Assembly: GCF_048569485.1 (NCBI RefSeq)
Contig: NC_134353.1
Location: forward strand, 709,232,430 to 709,296,429
Length of the DNA: 64,000 nt
Direction of reading: 5' to 3'
Origin: Anomaloglossus baeobatrachus
Lineage: Eukaryota > Chordata > Amphibia > Anura > Aromobatidae
How positions within the stretch are numbered: the first letter of the stretch is position 1; every line of letters begins with the position of its first letter. The notes beneath the pieces were generated by a model that searched no databases, was not told the DNA's origin, and saw only the letters and a list, made by a program, of their open reading frames with translations. The position numbers and the translations under genes were made by a program. Below, piece by piece: positions 57,582-64,000 of the stretch.

Positions 57582-57901
57582 TTAATGGCATTCAGATCTC
57601 TTGAAGGTCTGGATATTCGCTTTGCCCTGATGAGTGACCTTACAGCCGTACACCTCATGTTTGTTGTACTCGGAGGTGGACAGGCTGAAGAAGCTGCTCT
57701 TCATGTACAGGTCATCAGCCTGTTTGCTCTCTGCTGAGGTCTGTATTCCATTTGTCCACTTTGTTCCATCCACCGTCCATTCCACAGACACAGTCCTGGG
57801 GGTATATGCACTGATAGCGCAGACCATGGTGGCCTTATTTGTCTCTAACTCTTCTTCAGATGGACCATAGATAAACACACTGGGTGCCTTCACCTCACCG
57901 G
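57582..57901 (-). CDS. IGLC: Ig lambda light-chain constant exon C6
   Basis: Complete C domain, identical in protein sequence to C7. ELETNKAT (E19, N21) replaces the ELKTDKAT of C1 and C3-C5; position 63 is D and 78 is Y. The acceptor follows plus-strand ttggaaaaaggg. The single J lies 1237 bp upstream at 59139-59176. Confidence 0.93.
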
Positions 57902-58549
57902 CTGTTGGAAAAAGGGTCTGAGTTAGTAAACTTTTACTTTTCAGAAACAATGAACAATAATGTCTATGTTTAATTGATTTACTTCTCACTTGATGTCTAT
58001 ATGAGGATTTATGATAAAGAAAAACATATAATATAAAACATAAAACAAGTTATTTTCAAATAGTATAACATATTGTATAACATATATTGTATAAAATGTA
58101 TTCTCCTATAACTCTACAACTCCCTCCTCAGTAATGAAGAGATTGTGGCTGAGAGCAGAAGTTCTCTGTATCTTACTAAAGAATAAACTCACAGTAACTT
58201 GTCTTCTCACCAATGGTTTTAAAATTTACAATAAGTGTAAGGTAGTGACGTATAGAAAGCTGGCTACACTGAGAAGAATACAGTACATAGAGTTCCTTAT
58301 AATTAGAACTAGAACATTACACATTTCTCGTGTTCTTTTTAATGTTAACAGTTGTGGAAGCCTCATCTAAGGGTTCTTCTTGTAGTGACACATAGATATT
58401 TGTATGGTAATAACAGATTTCCCTGTCTGTTTTGCAGATGTTCATCTTACCTCTACAGTGCCACTGCTGTTGTCTCTCTAGATGAAAATCCACTATATGT
58501 ATATATATATATATATATACATACATGTATATATATGTATACATCTACC

Positions 58550-58585
<36 letters not shown>

Positions 58586-59138
58586 TTATTCTTAGTATTT
58601 ACCATATATATACACCAATGTGACGGTTTACGTGTAGATCACTGAAATCTGTTAATATTGTGAGAATTTAGGAATTTAGGAGAATTAAGACATTAATATC
58701 AATTTTTCTGCTCACAAGATAGAATTGTTTTATATATAATTATATTCCATTTCAACTGCAAAGCAAACTACCACTATATAACTAATAGTCGTCATCTGAT
58801 GGTGACAATCAGAAGCAAGACAACAACACACAATGTAGAATAATAAAGCAACACAAAATCTGAAATATAAGCTACAACCATTTTATACCTCTTAAGCTAA
58901 TGGTTAGAAGATGTTTTACTTTATCAGAATAAATGATCATTTCTAGATGTGAATGTTCGGTAAACACAGTGAAAGGTGGTAGAGTTGATAGCTAGTATAA
59001 TATCATCTAAAAATCAGCTATAAAAATATTAAAAATGAAGAATATACTTGTATTGTAAAAATTATTAATATTTAACCATTTTTCTAAAGAAGAAATTAAA
59101 GAACAAGAAGACGTGTTGGGAGTAATTATGGTACTTAC

Positions 59139-59176
59139 TGAGAACATTAAGTTGGGTTCCTTCTCCAAATATCCAT
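59139..59176 (-). CDS. IGLJ: Ig lambda J segment, cassette 6
   Basis: Encodes WIFGEGTQLNVL. Heptamer CACAGTG at 59177-59183, 12-bp spacer, consensus nonamer GGTTTTTGT at 59196-59204, donor CTCA|GTAAGTA. Confidence 0.93.
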
Positions 59177-59310
59177 CACTGTGATAAAGACCTGTACAAA
59201 AACCATAAAGTATTGTCACACAGAGAATGGTGATAGAGGTGAAGTCAAGATAAAGTGTAAAGTTATGAATTGGTTTGTGCTATGAAATGATTGCTGCTTA
59301 TATTGTAGAC

Positions 59311-59472
59311 CAGTGTTCCTCAACTCCAGTCCTCAAGGACCTCTAACCGATCATGTTTTCAGGATTTCCTTAATATTGGACACTTGATGGATTGCTCACC
59401 TGGCCAATACTAAGGAAATCCTGAAAACATGATCTGTTGGTGGCTCTTGAAGACTGGAGTTGGGGAACGTTG
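59311..59472. mobile_element. short hAT-like MITE
   Basis: Positional counterpart of 54656-54817 in the next cassette, nearly identical. Confidence 0.75.
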
Positions 59473-60150
59473 TTGTAGCCCGATAATGGGGTTTAATTCT
59501 GGCATAACGGATCTCTTACATGTAAAGAGATCTATCCAATTCTATACAATCAGGCCAATATAAAACTAAACTGATGCTTGTAAATGGTCAGGTTTTAAGA
59601 CTTGGTCTGATCATTTTAACGACAATAAATTTTACATTGAAAAATAGATATTGACCAGTTATTTGCTGAAAACACAAGTGTCTTGTTTATTGCCAATGAA
59701 GATAGATGAGATATTGTAAGTGAAGTAATAATGACAATAATTGCGAGGTATAATGTACGCTTGTGTAAAACATTACAGCATTAGAAGGGGCTGTTGTATT
59801 CTTAGGTTGGATATTGGGCTGCATTTTGCCCAGTTTTGTGCTTGGCCAGGACTAACATTTCTTGTCTTATCTAGGGAGCTGAAGTCTTGGGATGAACTGA
59901 CTAATATGATGGGATTAATATATAAATGCTTGTTTCTTTTTTCCTATAAATAAAGCTACATAAGAATAATATTTTTAACATGATGTGTTCTTTAATTAGA
60001 GTATGTATCTATTGTATATCTATTAGCGTTGAGAAAACAACTTGCAGTACCCTGGTCAGATTGGTTCTCTGACATCTTCCCACTACATGTCAACCATCCT
60101 GGTCACCTCTCCTCATTAGTAGGTCCCTATGACATCATGACTATGTCTTA

Positions 60151-60764
60151 GGCCCCCTTCACACGTCCGTGTCTCTGGTACGTGCTAGGTCCGTGCCCGT
60201 ATGTACCGGAGACACGGGCACACATATACACATTAAAATCAATGGGTATATGTGCACGCACGTGTTCTGCCAGAGGCCCGTGCCTCCGTGTGGCGCAGAC
60301 GTGTGTAGTGTGCTCCACACGGATGCATGTCCGTGTTTCTCCGGCAGCACGGGCCCACACACGTACCACACGGAAGTAGTGTGGATGCGGGTGCACGTGA
60401 CGCGCCGGAGAAACACACGTGGCATTGTAAAAAATAAAAAAACACATACTTCCACCATACCTGCAGTCTCTGCCGCGGCTGTCACCTGCATCCGTCCCCC
60501 AGTGAATTTGAACAACGCGTCTTCCTCACTGGGGGCCGGAAGCAGCGTCAGCGGGGCGTGGCCTGTGCCGGACGCTGTCATTGAGCACCACAGACAGCTC
60601 CGGAAGAAACAGGTAGGCGGGGCTTTCCATTCTCTGTGTGTTATTACGTATAACACATGGTGAACAGGAATGTGCCACAAACACGGCACACAGGGAGCAA
60701 ACCACCCCTTTAACACGTACGTGAAAAAACGGATCGTTTTTTTCACGGATGTGTGAAGGCGGCT
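60151..60764. mobile_element. Harbinger-type MITE upstream of J6
   Basis: Counterpart of 55495-56111, flanked by TTA (60148-60150 and 60765-60767), with only scattered differences. Confidence 0.85.
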
Positions 60765-60936
60765 TTAAAGTGTGTAGCGTCACTGCATCATGATGTTTCA
60801 GGGCCTCCTAATCAGAGACGCCTTCAGGATGCTGGTAGGTATCAGGTGGTTCTCAGGGTCCAGGTCCAGATACTATGGACATGGACATGGCTGCCGAACC
60901 AGGATCTCAGAAATAGTTCTGTTCAAGTGTACCATG

Positions 60937-61200
60937 ATCTATCTATCCATCTATCCATCTATCTATCTATCTGTCTATCTATCAATCTATCTATCTATCT
61001 ATCTATCCCTCTATCCATCTATCTATCTATCATGTATCTATCATCTATCTATCTAGTATCTATCATCTATCTATCTATCTATCATCTATCTATTGATCTA
61101 TCAATCTAGCTATTTATATTCTATTATCTGTCCAACTATCTATCTATCCCTCTATCTATCTATCTATCTATCTATCTGCCTGCCTGTCCGTCTATCTATT
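60937..61200. repeat. (TATC)n microsatellite
   Basis: Counterpart of the array at 56283-56525 with a different internal arrangement. Confidence 0.9.
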
Positions 61201-61654
61201 GGGAAACATTTATACTTTTACAATATATATATATATATCATACTAACAGAAAGTCCACGGTCCACATGTTGCATAAATGTGTATTATAAATAGGTATACT
61301 GGTGGTATGCTGTCAAACAATATTTAGGCATGGTATAATGTAATACAGGAACCCCGGTTTTCATTCTGTTTTCATTGTATATTGCATATACAATGAAGAG
61401 TGATGCTCTGTTTGCTGGATTTGTACTCTAGTACTTGGCCGCTTCATTAGCCTTTTTTGTGTTCACCAGCTGATCTTGTAGGTTTTTAAAACCTAGAAAA
61501 GATTCAGTTTAGTGTAGGACCCAGCAAATGAGGGTGCCGTGAAGGAGCGCTGGGTTATTATTACAATGGCCATTATAATATTCTAAATACCGCCAAAAAT
61601 ATTTATTAGGTAGAATTTATTGTGTTTTTGCATTATGCGACTGTTCCTTTTTTT

Positions 61655-61719
<65 letters not shown>

Positions 61720-61922
61720 TTTATTTTATTTATACTGTATATGAAATGTGCATGTCTGCAGTTAATATGGAATAAAGTGAACATGTTGATTGACAGTCTG
61801 ACTAATATTATTTTTGGGGACTAGGCTTATGATGGTTGAATTCATTTTTTTTAAGTATTTAATATTCCACCCTTTTATCTTAGTTGTAAATAAAAAGAAC
61901 AATCTGATAAAGATACAATAGT

Positions 61923-61928
61923 TTTATT
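61923..61928 (-). terminator. polyadenylation signal of C7
   Basis: AATAAA on the minus strand about 328 bp past the C7 stop. Confidence 0.75.
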
Positions 61929-62255
61929 TGATAATAGAGCAGAATAGCAGGACACATAAGAGAGACAACATGTGAATAAGGAAAAAGGAAAATGTAACAC
62001 GGTTCAAGGACAATGAATGTTATTAAGACTTATATAAACAGTACACCCCATATTACAAGACGTTCAGGGCATTAGTTAGTTAATCAGTCAACTTTAACTG
62101 AAAGTAAGGAGCTTTTTTATATTGCAATTCATTATATCAGAGAAGATAATTAATGTTTGGTTATACACTATGACAACAATGAAAAATGCTTAAAAATCAT
62201 CATCTTGAAGTCTAATAACATCATTGAAGTGGTAAACAGAGCGGGGTGTACACTA

Positions 62256-62575
62256 TTAATGGCATTCAGATCTCTTGAAGGTCTGGATATTCGCTTTGCC
62301 CTGATGAGTGACCTTACAGCCGTACACCTCATGTTTGTTGTACTCGGAGGTGGACAGGCTGAAGAAGCTGCTCTTCATGTACAGGTCATCAGCCTGTTTG
62401 CTCTCTGCTGAGGTCTGTATTCCATTTGTCCACTTTGTTCCATCCACCGTCCATTCCACAGACACAGTCCTGGGGGTATATGCACTGATAGCGCAGACCA
62501 TGGTGGCCTTATTTGTCTCTAACTCTTCTTCAGATGGACCATAGATAAACACACTGGGTGCCTTCACCTCACCGG
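62256..62575 (-). CDS. IGLC: Ig lambda light-chain constant exon C7
   Basis: Complete C domain with the same 105 residues as C6, including E19 and N21. The flanks are also nearly the same as in C6. The single J lies 1239 bp upstream at 63815-63852. It is the most 5' constant exon in the window. Confidence 0.93.
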
Positions 62576-63219
62576 CTGTTGGAAAAAGGGTCTGAGTTAG
62601 TAAACTTTTACTTTTCAGAAACAATGAACAATAATGTCTATGTTTAATTGATTTACTTCTCACTTGATGTCTATATGAGGATTTATGATAAAGAAAAACA
62701 TATAATATAAAACATAAAACAAGTTATTTTCAAATAGTATAACATATTGTATAACATATATTGTATAAAATGTATTCTCCTATAACTCTACAACTCCCTC
62801 CTCAGTAATGAAGAGATTGTGGCTGAGAGCAGAAGTTCTCTGTATCATACTAAAGAATAAACTCACAGTAACTTGTCTTCTCACCAATGGTTTTAAAATT
62901 TACAATAAGTGTAAGGTAGTGACGTATAGAAAGCTGGCTACACTGAGAAGAATACAATACATAGAGTTCCTTATAATTAGAACTAGAACATTACACATTT
63001 CTCGTGTTCTTTTTAATGTTAACAGTTGTGGAAGCCTCATCTAAGGGTTCTTCTTGTAGTGACACATAGATATTTGTATGGTAATAACAGATTTCCCTGT
63101 CTGTTTTGCAGATGTTCATCTTACCTCTACAGTGCCACTGCTGTTGTCTCTCTAGATGAAAATCCACTATATGTATATATATATATATACATACATGTAT
63201 ATATATGTATACATCTACC

Positions 63220-63261
<42 letters not shown>

Positions 63262-63814
63262 TTATTCTTAGTATTTACCATATATATACACCAATGTGAC
63301 GGTTTACGTGTAGATCACTGAAATCTGTTAATATTGTGAGAATTTAGGAATTTAGGAGAATTAAGACATTAATATCAATTTTTCTGCTCACAAGATAGAA
63401 TTGTTTTATATATAATTATATTCCATTTCAACTGCAAAGCAAACTACCACTATATAACTAATAGTCGTCATCTGATGGTGACAATCAGAAGCAAGACAAC
63501 AACACACAATGTAGAATAATAAAGCAACACAAAATCTGAAATATAAGCTACAACCATTTTATACCTCTTAAGCTAATGGTTAGAAGATGTTTTACTTTAT
63601 CAGAATAAATGATCATTTCTAGATGTGAATGTTCGGTAAACACAGTGAAAGGTGGTAGAGTTGATAGCTAGTATAATATCATCTAAAAATCAGCTATAAA
63701 AATATTAAAAATGAAGAATATACTTGTATTGTAAAAATTATTAATATTTAACCATTTTTCTAAAGAAGAAATTAAAGAACAAGAAGACGTGTTGGGAGTA
63801 ATTATGGTACTTAC

Positions 63815-63852
63815 TGAGAACATTAAGTTGGGTTCCTTCTCCAAATATCCAT
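63815..63852 (-). CDS. IGLJ: Ig lambda J segment, cassette 7
   Basis: Encodes WIFGEGTQLNVL, the same as cassette 6. Heptamer CACAGTG at 63853-63859, 12-bp spacer, consensus nonamer GGTTTTTGT at 63872-63880, donor CTCA|GTAAGTA. Confidence 0.93.
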
Positions 63853-63986
63853 CACTGTGATAAAGACCTGTACAAAAACCATAAAGTATTGTCACACAGA
63901 GAATGGTGATAGAGGTGAAGTCAAGATAAAGTGTAAAGTTATGAATTGGTTTGTGCTATGAAATGATTGCTGCTTATATTGTAGAC

Positions 63987-64000
63987 CAGTGTTCCTCAAC
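63987..64000. mobile_element. start of short hAT-like MITE, cut by window end
   Basis: CAGTGTTCCTCAAC matches the left end of the MITEs at 54656 and 59311; the rest lies outside the window. Confidence 0.7.

Larger units (their letters stand above)
52417..64000. repeat. tandem single-J cassettes, about 4.67-kb period
   Basis: The J segments lie at 54484, 59139 and 63815 (steps of 4655 and 4676). The C6 and C7 exons are 4674 apart. The units share every internal landmark, including TA runs, the TATC array, a short hAT MITE and a Harbinger-type MITE. The third copy runs out of the window. Confidence 0.93.

Noticed and set aside
64-64000. Search for Ig V segments (leader exon, YYC near a 23-bp-spacer signal)
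   Set aside because: No frame with a V-domain core or YYC motif followed by CACAGTG plus a 23-bp spacer was found. V genes are probably upstream, beyond 64 kb.

Overview
This window looks like the 3' part of an immunoglobulin light-chain (lambda-type) locus from an amphibian, most likely a frog with a large, repeat-rich genome. No other protein-coding host gene was recognised. The organism call rests on the light-chain constant exons and on the repeat landscape: Harbinger-, hAT-, pogo- and piggyBac-like MITEs, Helitrons, an L1-like LINE and TATC/TA microsatellites. The exact species cannot be read from the sequence.

Region 1 (about 1-23.3 kb) is gene-free repeat DNA. It holds several terminal-inverted-repeat elements with clear target-site duplications and a GC-rich repeat family (about 1.1 kb, four copies) inserted in a 33-bp minisatellite and in a TA-flanked element. 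It also holds a 4.7-kb hAT-type element (13634-18375) that contains two head-to-head Helitron copies, and several minisatellites and foldback sequences.

Region 2 (about 23.3-64 kb) carries seven constant-region exons, all on the minus strand, so transcription runs from high to low coordinates. Each is 320 nt, open, and has the two intradomain cysteines, the core tryptophan and a terminal SEC motif. Each is preceded upstream (higher coordinate) by one or more 38-nt J segments; there are 14 in all, one of them clearly degenerate. J segments carry a recombination signal with a 12-bp spacer, which is the lambda arrangement. From low to high coordinate the cassettes are: C1 (3 J), C2 (1 J plus 1 pseudo-J), C3 (3 J), C4 (4 J), then C5, C6 and C7 with one J each. 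No V segment is present; V genes are expected beyond position 64000.

The cassettes are tandem duplicates, so they act as mutual controls for insertions. Harbinger-type MITEs in cassette 1, an 833-bp element in cassette 5 and a 5.8-kb full-length LINE with two open reading frames in the J-C intron of cassette 3 can each be matched to an unfilled site in a sister cassette. C5 is a mosaic: its exon and 3' flank resemble C4, while its 5' flank and J resemble C6/C7. C6 and C7 encode identical proteins in a repeat of about 4.67 kb.
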